Assembly: GCA_020849295.1 (NCBI GenBank)
Contig: JADLGN010000014.1
Coordinates: 1-32,423, forward strand
Source: Bacteroidia bacterium
GTDB lineage: Bacteria; Bacteroidota; Bacteroidia; NS11-12g; UBA9320
Direction of reading: 5' to 3'
DNA: 32,423 nt
A model generated the notes under the pieces. The model did no database searches. It saw nothing but the letters and a program-made list of their open reading frames with translations, and was not told the DNA's origin. Shown here piece by piece: positions 1-8,828 of the stretch (positions within the stretch are counted from its first letter, which is position 1; every line of letters starts with the position of its first letter). A program made the translations under genes and the position numbers.

Positions 1-1220
<1,220 letters not shown>

Positions 1221-1232
1221 AACTTGATATTT

Positions 1233-1859
1233 TTATGTTAATTCAGATTCTAAATTTTTGTAAGATTCAAACTGTATTTGTTTTGCGGTATGTAAGGAAT
1301 TAAAGTTATGTATAGTACCAAACAAATATTCAGCTAAATCAAAATTTGTTGTATAAAAACTTTTAAATGTTGTCCATTTCCAATCTTGTAACTGTGATTC
1401 AAATCCGTGTTTTATAGGGTTTAGATGAATATAAAAAATTATAGTCCTAAGATAATCTTCATTTAAAATCTCTTTTCTCTTAAAATTTTTAATAAACAGA
1501 GAGCCTCGTCTGTTATATACTTTATTAAATGCTTGGGAATAGCTGCTGAAAAAATTAGAAAACTGCTTGCTTAGGAACTTTCGTTTTGCTGCTTCGATTT
1601 CGTCTAACTTTTCTAAAGTTCCGAACTTTAAAAAAGTTGAAGAAGAAGAAAAGTTAGAAGCAATCTCTGCTTCGCTTTTAATTTTTACCAGCAAATGAAA
1701 ATGGTTCGGCATCAGGCACCAGGCAATGGTTTTGGCAATCGGGTCAATATGCTGATGGTATTTTTCAAGAAAGAAAGGATAGTTCTTTTCTTCCCGAAAC
1801 AGATTGTCATCACCATTGGCGTGGTTGAAGATATGGTAATAGGTATCAAATTCCAACAT
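1233..1859 (-). CDS. REP-associated tyrosine transposase (RAYT, Y1/TnpA-like) inside the cas operon
   Basis: A 208-residue protein with the hallmarks of the IS200/IS605-like Y1 transposase superfamily, RAYT branch. MPNHFHLLVKI (about residues 50-60) carries the HxH (HUH) metal motif. A central Tyr region FSSYSQAFNKVYNRRGSLF holds the candidate nucleophile, and the C-terminal FKRKEI...YLRTIIFYIHLNPIKHGF is typical of these proteins. RAYTs nick and rejoin single-stranded DNA at REP palindromes and are usually single-copy domesticated genes. It lies in the same direction as cas9 and cas1, 147 bp after cas9 and 12 bp before cas1. REP-like palindromes (1871-1989) lie just upstream of it. Whether it still moves, and whether it affects adaptation, is unknown. 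Confidence 0.9.
   Translation of the reverse strand: MLEFDTYYHIFNHANGDDNLFREEKNYPFFLEKYHQHIDPIAKTIAWCLMPNHFHLLVKIKSEAEIASNFSSSSTFLKFGTLEKLDEIEAAKRKFLSKQFSNFFSSYSQAFNKVYNRRGSLFIKNFKRKEILNEDYLRTIIFYIHLNPIKHGFESQLQDWKWTTFKSFYTTNFDLAEYLFGTIHNFNSLHTAKQIQFESYKNLESELT
1604..1657. repeat. Nested inverted repeats inside the RAYT gene
   Basis: An outer perfect 11-bp inverted repeat (CTAACTTTTCT at 1604-1614, AGAAAAGTTAG at 1647-1657) encloses an inner perfect palindrome (AAAGTTC-C-GAACTTT, 1615-1629). The block is flanked by an 8-bp direct repeat CTGCTTCG at 1589-1596 and 1667-1674, 78 bp (26 codons) apart. The inner palindrome resembles the REP-like palindromes at 1957-1989. This may be a captured REP-like unit or coincidental structure in a variable part of the gene. 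Confidence 0.5.
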
Positions 1860-1870
1860 CTTAATTTTTT

Positions 1871-1989
1871 TTATTAAACCATTTTAAAGTATCAAACTTA
1901 TTTTTAATATTTTTATAAACTATTTTAAAGAATTGAATTCTTTAAAATTTTTATTAAATCATTCCAAAGTTTTAAACTTTGGAATGATT
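1871..1989. repeat. REP-like palindrome cluster beside the RAYT
   Basis: Two almost perfect palindromes sit in the 147-bp gap between cas9 and the RAYT. One is 1922-1948, with 13-bp arms around one base. The other is 1957-1989, with 16-bp arms around one base and core ATTCCAAAGTTT / AAACTTTGGAAT. The segment 1871-1899 matches 1951-1979 at about 24 of 29 positions, and 1914-1930 repeats part of the same unit, giving three diverged copies about 40 bp apart. REP palindromes are the known substrates of RAYTs, which explains their position. The 1957-1989 hairpin could also end or stabilise the cas9 transcript, though no T-run follows it on the minus strand. Confidence 0.7.
1893..1900 (-). promoter_or_regulatory. 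Candidate -7 element for RAYT-cas1-cas2
   Basis: On the minus strand this reads TAAGTTTG, a full match to the Bacteroidetes -7 consensus TAnnTTTG, 33 bp upstream of the RAYT start. No TTTG at the expected -33 position is seen. It lies inside the leftmost REP-like unit, so the repeat could supply a promoter to the genes downstream. Weak evidence on its own. Confidence 0.3.
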
Positions 1990-2006
1990 GGTTAGTTTAT
2001 ACGATT

Positions 2007-5000
2007 TTAATACTCTCCCACACCAATAATATCGCCCAAATGATTGGTGCGGACTTTTATAATTTTATCTAATCCTTTAGAACTTCTGAAATCTCTCCAA
2101 GTAGTTTCTTTTAAGACTGAAGAAAAATCTGCTACTGTTGTTTCTAAATGGTGTCTGAATACATAATTCTTTTCAGAATATTTCTGCACCCTAAACAAAT
2201 TTTGGCTAATCAGTTTTTTGTTTTTTGGGTCTAACAAATCAATTTCATTAGGATTAAAACCTGTTTTTTCATTCGGAAAAACAAAGAGTTCATTTTGCTT
2301 CATGGTAAATAAAAACTGCCAACCTTCGCTTTGTTTGTAGCTTTTGTCGATGATGTCTAAACCTAAATTTACTCGGGCAACTGCTTCATAAAGCGACACC
2401 ACATTTTCTTGTAAATTTCCTTTTTCATCTCTGTAAACAGCCACATGGTGATTGTTTCCAGTTTGTACATAATCAACCGGTATTTTATTTCCATTATTAT
2501 CTAAAATAGCTTTACCAAAATGGTCTTTTTTATAGTGCAAGGCTTCGGCATTACTTACACCACTGATGGTAACTCGTTTAATAGCAATCCCTTTTTCCTT
2601 GTTGAGCCAGATGGGGTTTTTGTCTAAGTCAGAGAAGGCTTTTTTGGGGTCGCCAACAAATTCTTTCAAGCGAGCCAGCAATTTTCGTTTGATACCTTCA
2701 TCTAAAATTTTCTCAATCGTTTTTTCATCTTTGAAGTTGTCTGATGTTACATCTTTTCGAATAGAAAAATCTTCTACCAACCAAACTAACTTAACTTTTT
2801 CAGGTAGTTTTTCTGTTTTTTCTACATTTAGATAAATTGGGTTTTTATCCAAGATATTTTTACCCGTAAATGCTTTTTTAGGATCGTTTCCGTTTTCTTC
2901 TAAGCGTTGCAATAAAAGCTTTTTGTAAAGCGGATTTCCTACTTTTTCAATCGTTTCTTTATCAAATTTAGCACCTACTTTTTCCTCTTTCTGCTCATAA
3001 TATTGATACTTGCCATACACGGTTTCTTTGTGCAATTGTCCACGAGGAGTTAAGACCGCTTGTCCTTTTATCGTTTTTTCATTGCCGTCTTTGTCTTTTA
3101 CAGTCGAGGTAACACTGTTTTTTGCTTTGTTGATGTTTTTAGTAGCAACCTTGTTTTTAGCCTTGTGCGATACAATCACACTTTCCAAATGTTCTTTAGC
3201 TACTTGTCGGAAGTTAGGAATAGGCTCTTTGAACACTCGTTTTTTATTGCCTTGGTCGTCTATTCTAATTTCTGTTTCTTTTTCTTCAATACCCAACACA
3301 TCACGGGTAGAAAGCTTTAAGCTGTTGGTATCTATGGCGGTTCTACCTTTTGCATTGCTGATGGTATCGTCAGATTTCTCGTTTCTTCTTGCATTCAAAT
3401 TATTCAAGTACTGAATAAAGCTGCGTTTAGTAAAAGCAATGGTCAAAGCATCCATAGCATGGTGACGGTGGTCGTTTCGTTTGGTCCAATCTTTAATCAC
3501 TTCTACTTGCTGTCTGTATTTGCGTTCTTCCATTTCGGTCAAGTCTAATGCTCGGTATTTTGGCAAGTTGAGTTCTTTCATGATGTTTACCAAATCCCAA
3601 TCTTCACGCAATCTATCCGTAATTTGCCCCGAAGTAGAAACCACAGAACGGGTAATACCAAACAACATTTCTTTGGCTTTCTTGGCAATGTATTGGCTAT
3701 CTCTCAAATCTCGCTCTATAAAACCTTCGCCAATTTCAGAAGCGCGTTTTTGAAGTTTTTGGTATTTAGCTTTGGAGATGCCTTCTTCTTTATTCTTTTT
3801 CCCTTGCTCAAAAAGATTATCTATTCTTTGTTGATAAGCAGAAAGTCCAGCTTCACCAAATTTACTTTCGATATATTCAATAGCAGTTTGGTTTCCCTTA
3901 TCTAAATTATCTTTCCGATAAACTACGGTTTTGTTGGAAAAACTATCGTCAAACAAACGAGATTGGGGAATGATATGTTCAATATCTACTTGTTTGCTAA
4001 ATAGTATTTCTCTAGGAATATAAGTATCGGTGTATAAATCTTTGTAACCGTTGTTTTTGAGTTCTTCGTAGAGTTTATAACGAATGATGTCATTACGAGT
4101 TGGGTTTTTTAAACCAAATTCTGCTTGCAGGAGTTTGACTATTTTATCATGTGCTGTTTTTGCCGAGTTGATATTGGTCGTCATTTCCGCTCTTTCCGTT
4201 GCATTCTTTTTCAATTCCCGAGCTAACTCAATCCGAATTTCATCAAATTGGAAATTGGGTTCTTTTCCTTCCGATATTAATTTGTCATTTTCTTTGTCAA
4301 TAAGTGTGTTTACTACATTCACCATTTGGTTGAGAATTTTCTCTACCACTGGATTACGGAGGCTGTTTTTAGGTAATAAATCTAATTTTGATTTTAAGAT
4401 GCGATTTTCTAATTCTTCTTTAGTTAACGAATGTTTGGAATGGCGGTATCCAGCTAACTCACACGCCTCACTGTATTTATTTTCTTTGATGTACGGATAA
4501 ATCTTTCGCATGGCTTTGGTAGAAAGACTGACATAATCATCCTGAAAAACAACATTTGCCAATATTTTAGCGTGTTCAGGTCTAAATCCAAACCTGGAGC
4601 AGAGTTGTTTTTTTAATCCGATGTTATCGTTACCATAAAGTTGAATATCTTCATGACTGTATTTTTTAGTATCGTCTTCTGCCGAATATAGCAAATGCCA
4701 TAGCTGATAAGATGCTTGATTTTCAAATGCTTTTCCTTCTAATTCTGCATCAAAATCTAGGATTTCTGTGTTGATTTCTAGCACTTCAAAAATGGCTTTT
4801 ACCATTTCCTTGATTTCAGAAGCAGGAGTTTTTAATTCTTCTATATTGATATCATCCTTATCAGAAAGTTTTAATAAATCTTCGTTGTAGCCTTCTATTT
4901 CTAAAATTTTTAGATAGGCATTGTATAAAGCTTGGTTGGTACGATTACCTTCTAATTGGGTGTAGTTCATTTCCCAATCTTTGGGTTTGTATCCTAATAT

Positions 5001-6458
5001 TTCAATGATTTGATTGGCTTTTAAATTGCCTTTGATATTGAGTTCTTCAAAAACATGGTTTCTAGCAGCTAAGTCCAATTCAAAAATTTCTTTTTCTTCT
5101 TCAAATAATGAAGGCTGATTTTCTTTCTTAACAGCTCGCTTTTTACTCCCTGTTTTTTTGATTAAAACATTATGTAAATTTTGCCAAATTTTAAACTCTT
5201 GAAACAAAGGAGAAGACTTTGGAGCTACACGCATTCCAATCGTTTTCTTTTTGCCATCTTTCTCTATTTCTTTGCTTTCAAATTCACAAAAGCTGATCAA
5301 ACCTTTTTGAGACTTCAATTTGCGTTGGTAGAAAATAACAATATCCCGAATTTCTTCTTTAAGTTTATCGGTAAGTTGCGGATGGTGTTTTGCTTGTATT
5401 GTCCATATTTTTTCAAACTCATCTAAATAATCTTGACGGTAAAAAACTTGATTCTTAAGTGGTGTATGTCTATTTTTTAATAATTGATTATATTGATTTT
5501 GCCCTACTGTTTCGTGGTTAAAAAATAGCTCTTTACTTCTATCGGAAATAGCACCTAAATAACCGCTGGAGTTATTGAGATTATTGTTGATTTCGGTTAA
5601 AACATAAGCTACTTGTTCTTTATCTAATTGCTTAAACACCGCATCGTTTCGCCATTTATAAGCTTGCAATTTCTTTTGATCTCGAACATGAAGTTTTATT
5701 GTCTTTTCATTTTTTAAATCATTGTCAATGTCTTTTATTTCAGCCGTATTAAATTGGTGTTTTGTCCAGAACAGAGCAGAAGTAGCTCTTTGTCCTTTTC
5801 CTTGCAGCTCTTTGTAAAACTCATTGGTAAATATTTCAGGATAAAACTGCTTTTGATAGTTCCAGACTTTATCAAACTCACTTTGCAAATCAGAACGGTA
5901 AAAGTCATCAATATTCTTTTTTCCTGTTTTAAGTTTTTGAAATACATACTGCCCAGGAGTAATATTTTCATCGTACAACTTTTTCGCAATTCCCATCCCG
6001 TCAATCGCTTGTCCGTCTTCACTATTTTTTGCCTTGCGGCTGCTTTTGTAACCTCTCTTTTTATTGATAGCAAGAAGTACTCTTGCTAATTCATTGAGTT
6101 CTATTTTTTCTGTTGCTGCCTTTGAACGCAATGCCCAAGTTTGAAAAGTGGTTTGTTTACCATCTTCGCATAATTTGGTTTCACTATTGATGATATGTGC
6201 TTTAGTAAGCACCTCAATCAGGTTTTCTCTACGCAACTGATAGCGGTCTAAATTCCTTCTGGCACCACGTTTTAAAGTTCTATCTGCATTTGTTGTAATT
6301 GCTTTGCCCTTTTCAAAATTTTGTTGTTCATCTGTTGTTAAAGGATTTACACGAACACCAATCTGCTTAATTTCAGTTTCGTTTTGTGTTTCTCCTTCGG
6401 TAACATAAGCCCAGCCAACACTATTTGTTCCTAAATCGAGTCCTAAAATTTTTTTCAT
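2007..6458 (-). CDS. cas9: CRISPR-associated endonuclease Cas9, type II-C
   Basis: A 1483-residue crRNA-guided DNA endonuclease, in the large size range of Bacteroidetes II-C proteins. Visible parts in order: RuvC-I (ILGLDLGTNSVGWAYV, D8), arginine-rich bridge helix (about 58-85), alpha-helical REC lobe, RuvC-II (IRIELAREL, E744), HNH (VDIEHIIPQS with E827 and H828, and N851 spaced like NmeCas9 N611), RuvC-III (RHHAMDA, H1000, D1003), then the WED/PAM-interacting region. All catalytic residues are present, so it should be active. A module with the core PKKAF...LDKNPI(Y/W)LN occurs twice in the C-terminal region (about 1173-1212 and 1251-1290). There is no csn2 or cas4, which fits II-C. It is the first gene of the cas operon and is divergent from the tracrRNA. 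Confidence 0.97.
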   Translation of the reverse strand: MKKILGLDLGTNSVGWAYVTEGETQNETEIKQIGVRVNPLTTDEQQNFEKGKAITTNADRTLKRGARRNLDRYQLRRENLIEVLTKAHIINSETKLCEDGKQTTFQTWALRSKAATEKIELNELARVLLAINKKRGYKSSRKAKNSEDGQAIDGMGIAKKLYDENITPGQYVFQKLKTGKKNIDDFYRSDLQSEFDKVWNYQKQFYPEIFTNEFYKELQGKGQRATSALFWTKHQFNTAEIKDIDNDLKNEKTIKLHVRDQKKLQAYKWRNDAVFKQLDKEQVAYVLTEINNNLNNSSGYLGAISDRSKELFFNHETVGQNQYNQLLKNRHTPLKNQVFYRQDYLDEFEKIWTIQAKHHPQLTDKLKEEIRDIVIFYQRKLKSQKGLISFCEFESKEIEKDGKKKTIGMRVAPKSSPLFQEFKIWQNLHNVLIKKTGSKKRAVKKENQPSLFEEEKEIFELDLAARNHVFEELNIKGNLKANQIIEILGYKPKDWEMNYTQLEGNRTNQALYNAYLKILEIEGYNEDLLKLSDKDDINIEELKTPASEIKEMVKAIFEVLEINTEILDFDAELEGKAFENQASYQLWHLLYSAEDDTKKYSHEDIQLYGNDNIGLKKQLCSRFGFRPEHAKILANVVFQDDYVSLSTKAMRKIYPYIKENKYSEACELAGYRHSKHSLTKEELENRILKSKLDLLPKNSLRNPVVEKILNQMVNVVNTLIDKENDKLISEGKEPNFQFDEIRIELARELKKNATERAEMTTNINSAKTAHDKIVKLLQAEFGLKNPTRNDIIRYKLYEELKNNGYKDLYTDTYIPREILFSKQVDIEHIIPQSRLFDDSFSNKTVVYRKDNLDKGNQTAIEYIESKFGEAGLSAYQQRIDNLFEQGKKNKEEGISKAKYQKLQKRASEIGEGFIERDLRDSQYIAKKAKEMLFGITRSVVSTSGQITDRLREDWDLVNIMKELNLPKYRALDLTEMEERKYRQQVEVIKDWTKRNDHRHHAMDALTIAFTKRSFIQYLNNLNARRNEKSDDTISNAKGRTAIDTNSLKLSTRDVLGIEEKETEIRIDDQGNKKRVFKEPIPNFRQVAKEHLESVIVSHKAKNKVATKNINKAKNSVTSTVKDKDGNEKTIKGQAVLTPRGQLHKETVYGKYQYYEQKEEKVGAKFDKETIEKVGNPLYKKLLLQRLEENGNDPKKAFTGKNILDKNPIYLNVEKTEKLPEKVKLVWLVEDFSIRKDVTSDNFKDEKTIEKILDEGIKRKLLARLKEFVGDPKKAFSDLDKNPIWLNKEKGIAIKRVTISGVSNAEALHYKKDHFGKAILDNNGNKIPVDYVQTGNNHHVAVYRDEKGNLQENVVSLYEAVARVNLGLDIIDKSYKQSEGWQFLFTMKQNELFVFPNEKTGFNPNEIDLLDPKNKKLISQNLFRVQKYSEKNYVFRHHLETTVADFSSVLKETTWRDFRSSKGLDKIIKVRTNHLGDIIGVGEY

Positions 6459-6469
6459 AATATTTATTT

Positions 6470-6500
6470 TTTGTGCAATTTAAAAAAAAATGTAATATTG
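6470..6500 (+). promoter_or_regulatory. Promoter of the tracrRNA
   Basis: TTTG at 6470-6473, a spacer of exactly 19 bp, then TAATATTG at 6493-6500. This matches the Bacteroidetes architecture TTTG-N19-TAnnTTTG with one mismatch in the -7 box. Transcription would start near 6505-6507, a few bases before the anti-repeat. The element overlaps the leader of the divergent cas9 gene. Confidence 0.6.
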
Positions 6501-6505
6501 TATAA

Positions 6506-6586
6506 CGAAAAGAAAGCAAATCACAATAAGGATTATTCCGTTGTGAAAAATTTACTACGGGGCATTCGAAAGTTTGCCTCGTTTTT
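6506..6586 (+). ncRNA. tracrRNA of the type II-C CRISPR system
   Basis: About 80 nt on the strand opposite cas9. The 5' part GAAAGCAAATCACAAT (6512-6527) is the anti-repeat: its reverse complement ATTGTGATTTGCTTTC resembles the 5' end of II-C repeats I know from Bacteroidetes such as Capnocytophaga. It is followed by AAGGATTATTCCGTTGTG (6528-6545), a nexus-like segment with a short GGA/TCC hairpin, and by a terminator hairpin with a T-run (6558-6586). A consensus-spaced promoter lies just upstream. The RNA would pair with pre-crRNA repeats for processing and Cas9 loading. The 5' end is inferred from the promoter, not measured. Confidence 0.8.
6558..6586 (+). terminator. Rho-independent terminator of the tracrRNA
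   Basis: CGGGGCA (6558-6564) pairs with TGCCTCG (6575-6581), giving seven pairs including one G-U, with a 10-nt loop, followed by TTTTT (6582-6586). Confidence 0.75.
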
Positions 6587-6657
6587 ATTTGTAGTAGATT
6601 CCATCTGTTGTTCCAACAAAATGTCGTACTTGCGTTTTCATTTGTTAACTGATAAAC

Positions 6658-6665
6658 TACCTTTG
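6658..6665 (+). promoter_or_regulatory. Orphan -7 element on the plus strand
   Basis: TACCTTTG is an exact TAnnTTTG match followed by CAGC, as in many Bacteroidetes promoters. No plus-strand gene lies downstream, because the next gene (6698-7177) is on the minus strand. It may be a relic of an earlier gene order, the start of an unrecognised small or antisense RNA, or chance. Confidence 0.25.
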
Positions 6666-6697
6666 CAGCACTTGAAATGGGAACTTGGTATTGAGTG

Positions 6698-7177
6698 TTA
6701 CTTTTTTATTTTATTTTTAAAAGTCTTTTTTAGTGAAGTTCCTTCGAAAATATCATAATAGTTGAATATAGAATAAGATTTGGTTTTATTGGAAAACCAA
6801 ATCAAACAAGGACTTTGATTTATACTCAAATTTAAATTAGTTAATAATTGATTCTTATCTGCTAAAAAATAAAATTGTTTTGCATTGGTAAATACCCCTG
6901 AAAAATACTTTTGTGCTACTTTTCTGCCTTCTATATAAAGATAATAATTGGTTATAATAACTAAATTTGATTTCTTGATTAAAAACTTAGCTAAAGTCTC
7001 TTTACATCCGGTGCAAGATGGTTCAATACTAAAAACATAAAAAGTTTCTGTAGTATCTTTTTTAAATAAATAACTTGAATCACCAACCGAATTAAGAACT
7101 AATAATTCATCTAACTGTTTGCTCTTATTAAACGAAGCGAATAAAAGGAATAGGAAAAATAATTTAATAATTTTCAT
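6698..7177 (-). CDS. Small secreted thioredoxin-like protein with a CxxC motif, function unknown
   Basis: 159 residues. Residues 1-16 form a hydrophobic signal sequence. The segment TFYVFSIEPSCTGCKETLAKFL (about 45-66) places C55-x2-C58 after a beta strand and before a helix, as in thioredoxin-fold redox proteins. The C-terminal SPCLIWFSN may correspond to the cis-Pro strand. It is shorter than TlpA/ResA proteins. The start overlaps the end of the upstream gene by 14 bp, so it is the last gene of a coupled operon of exported proteins. It may act on disulfides of the cysteine-containing proteins encoded upstream; this is inferred from context only. Confidence 0.6.
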   Translation of the reverse strand: MKIIKLFFLFLLFASFNKSKQLDELLVLNSVGDSSYLFKKDTTETFYVFSIEPSCTGCKETLAKFLIKKSNLVIITNYYLYIEGRKVAQKYFSGVFTNAKQFYFLADKNQLLTNLNLSINQSPCLIWFSNKTKSYSIFNYYDIFEGTSLKKTFKNKIKK

Positions 7178-8363
7178 TGAGCCTATATTTTAAAATTATT
7201 GGAATAGGGTCATTTGACTTTAACCATTTTTCTTTTTCAATTATCCATTCTTTTATTGTTAATCCAATCGGACTAATTGGTGCTGCAAGTTCGAGTTTAA
7301 TTAAATGGTTTTTATTAAACAAATGATAACTATTGCTACTAAAAATAAAACAAAATGTACTATCTGTTTTTCTATCCATTTGCAAAGGTGTAATATCTTC
7401 TTTATTAGTTCTAACGAAATCCCAGCTACCAGCATCATTTTTTTTAAAAATATCATAATAGTAATTTAAAAAATTATAATTATCAATTATTCTTTCCCTT
7501 CTCTTAATAAACAAAGTTGTGTCATCAATAAAATTTGAACATTCAAGTCTCGAAATTTTGCGATAAGAGAAACTATCCAATAATTTATAATTGAAAAAGT
7601 CATTATGAAAAACTCTTCTGAAAGAATCTGGCGGATCTACCCAATCTGGCGAATAATGATTTAGCTTATTAATTATTTGTAAGTTGAAATTCACTTCGTA
7701 AAAAATATAAGGCGTTTGAATTACTACTACTATTGAGTTTTTACTAAATGAAAATGGACTAAAAGGAGCGTATGTTGTATATTCCGGATATGGTATCTGA
7801 ATCTCAATCGTTTTAAGTAATTTTCCTTGTAAGTCAAATTTATTAATAAAACATACTCTTGTTTCTTGGTTTGGGTGAGAAAAATAGTAATGACAACAAT
7901 ATAAAAATGAATCTGTAAGCATAATTTGTAAAGGCATTACATTTGTCGGGATTAGTAAATCCTTCTTAAAATATTTTTTATTTTTTTTAAAAATTATTAT
8001 ACCACTCCAAGTACTAATTGCCATTTTATTTCCTTTAATTGAAAAATTAACAATTTTTCTTTCCCTTAAATCTTTATCTTTAGTATATAATATTTCATAT
8101 TTCATTAATTCAGAATCGTCTTCTAAATTCCGTGTTTTAACAAATAAAGAATTATTTTTATCATAATAAAGAATTGAGTAAGTGCTCTCGTTTGCATCTA
8201 TAAAGGCTTCTGATTTAATACGCTTTTTAACATCTATTTCATTGTCTTTTATTAAAGATTTGAAAATAAATTGTTGATTTTGACTAAGTGCATTAAAGCA
8301 TAAAAATAAAAAAGCAGTAAATATAATATTCTTGCTTTTTGATAATAAAAGTGATGTAAGCAT
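7164..8363 (-). CDS. Secreted protein of unknown function, possibly beta-propeller
   Basis: 399 residues with an N-terminal signal segment (about 11-28, ending ALSQ). The rest is rich in short beta strands and aromatic/Asp-Asn turns, with phrases such as NKFDLQGKLLKTIEI, which recall the six-bladed beta-propeller proteins of Bacteroidetes, but I see no diagnostic motif. The start codon shares one base with the upstream stop (TAATG), indicating translational coupling. In Bacteroidetes, propeller proteins often sit with small exported peptides and thioredoxin-like proteins, and the neighbours here fit that pattern. The fold assignment is tentative. Confidence 0.55.
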   Translation of the reverse strand: MLTSLLLSKSKNIIFTAFLFLCFNALSQNQQFIFKSLIKDNEIDVKKRIKSEAFIDANESTYSILYYDKNNSLFVKTRNLEDDSELMKYEILYTKDKDLRERKIVNFSIKGNKMAISTWSGIIIFKKNKKYFKKDLLIPTNVMPLQIMLTDSFLYCCHYYFSHPNQETRVCFINKFDLQGKLLKTIEIQIPYPEYTTYAPFSPFSFSKNSIVVVIQTPYIFYEVNFNLQIINKLNHYSPDWVDPPDSFRRVFHNDFFNYKLLDSFSYRKISRLECSNFIDDTTLFIKRRERIIDNYNFLNYYYDIFKKNDAGSWDFVRTNKEDITPLQMDRKTDSTFCFIFSSNSYHLFNKNHLIKLELAAPISPIGLTIKEWIIEKEKWLKSNDPIPIILKYRLNENY

Positions 8364-8824
8364 TAATTAGCTGTTATTAATAAGTTATATTTTTTACCAC
8401 CTTCCATTTCAGTTATGGTTGCAGCAATATAATAAACAATACCATCCGAACCAAGAACACTTATTGATAATGGGAATAATTCATTATCCTCACCATCGCA
8501 TAAATCTTCGAACAATACCTCACAGTATAATAAAACATTAGCAGGTAGTTCATATATATCTTCACCACCTCCACCACTTGGATTTGCTAAAGATTGAGGA
8601 CAGGCTTTATATCCATTACCGGCACAAAATATAGTCACATCCTGCCCAATTAATATACCATACAAATCATAATGATTATCTACTACTCGGTCTGCAGTAC
8701 TATATCCACCACCGCCATTATTTAATACTGTTCTACAAAAATTATAATAGAATTGGTTAATTTTAGCTATTGAATTTACCGAATAACAATAAATAAAACT
8801 TAAAAATATTATTATTTTTTTCAT
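8363..8824 (-). CDS. Small secreted Cys-containing protein, paralog of the adjacent interrupted gene
   Basis: 153 residues with a signal peptide (about 1-20). It shares a pattern with the translation of 8829-9332: a C-x7-C pair (C67/C75 in CAGNGYKAC), LPAN-x-L-x2-C (C101) and a closing segment SISVLGSDGIVYYIAATIT that aligns with RTVTFVSPTGQIYYRTFSIT. There are glycine runs at 37-40 and 84-87. It starts 4 bp after the upstream ORF and is coupled to the next gene by a one-base overlap. I do not recognise the family. Context suggests an exported substrate or peptide of this operon. Confidence 0.6.
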   Translation of the reverse strand: MKKIIIFLSFIYCYSVNSIAKINQFYYNFCRTVLNNGGGGYSTADRVVDNHYDLYGILIGQDVTIFCAGNGYKACPQSLANPSGGGGEDIYELPANVLLYCEVLFEDLCDGEDNELFPLSISVLGSDGIVYYIAATITEMEGGKKYNLLITAN

Positions 8825-8828
8825 AATG

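Noticed and set aside
1957..1989. Rho-independent terminator of cas9
   Set aside because: The hairpin is strong but AT-rich with no following T-run on the minus strand, and related copies next to it fit REP-like elements better.
6600..6625. CTGTTGTTCCAACA as a degenerate CRISPR repeat end
   Set aside because: It resembles the 3' end of some II-C repeats but is one base short, has no partner copy, and is too short to support a repeat call.
6471..6758. A 95-codon plus-strand open frame across the cas9-upstream region
   Set aside because: It covers the tracrRNA, its terminator and the end of a minus-strand gene; the composition is not protein-like and the RNA signals explain the sequence better.
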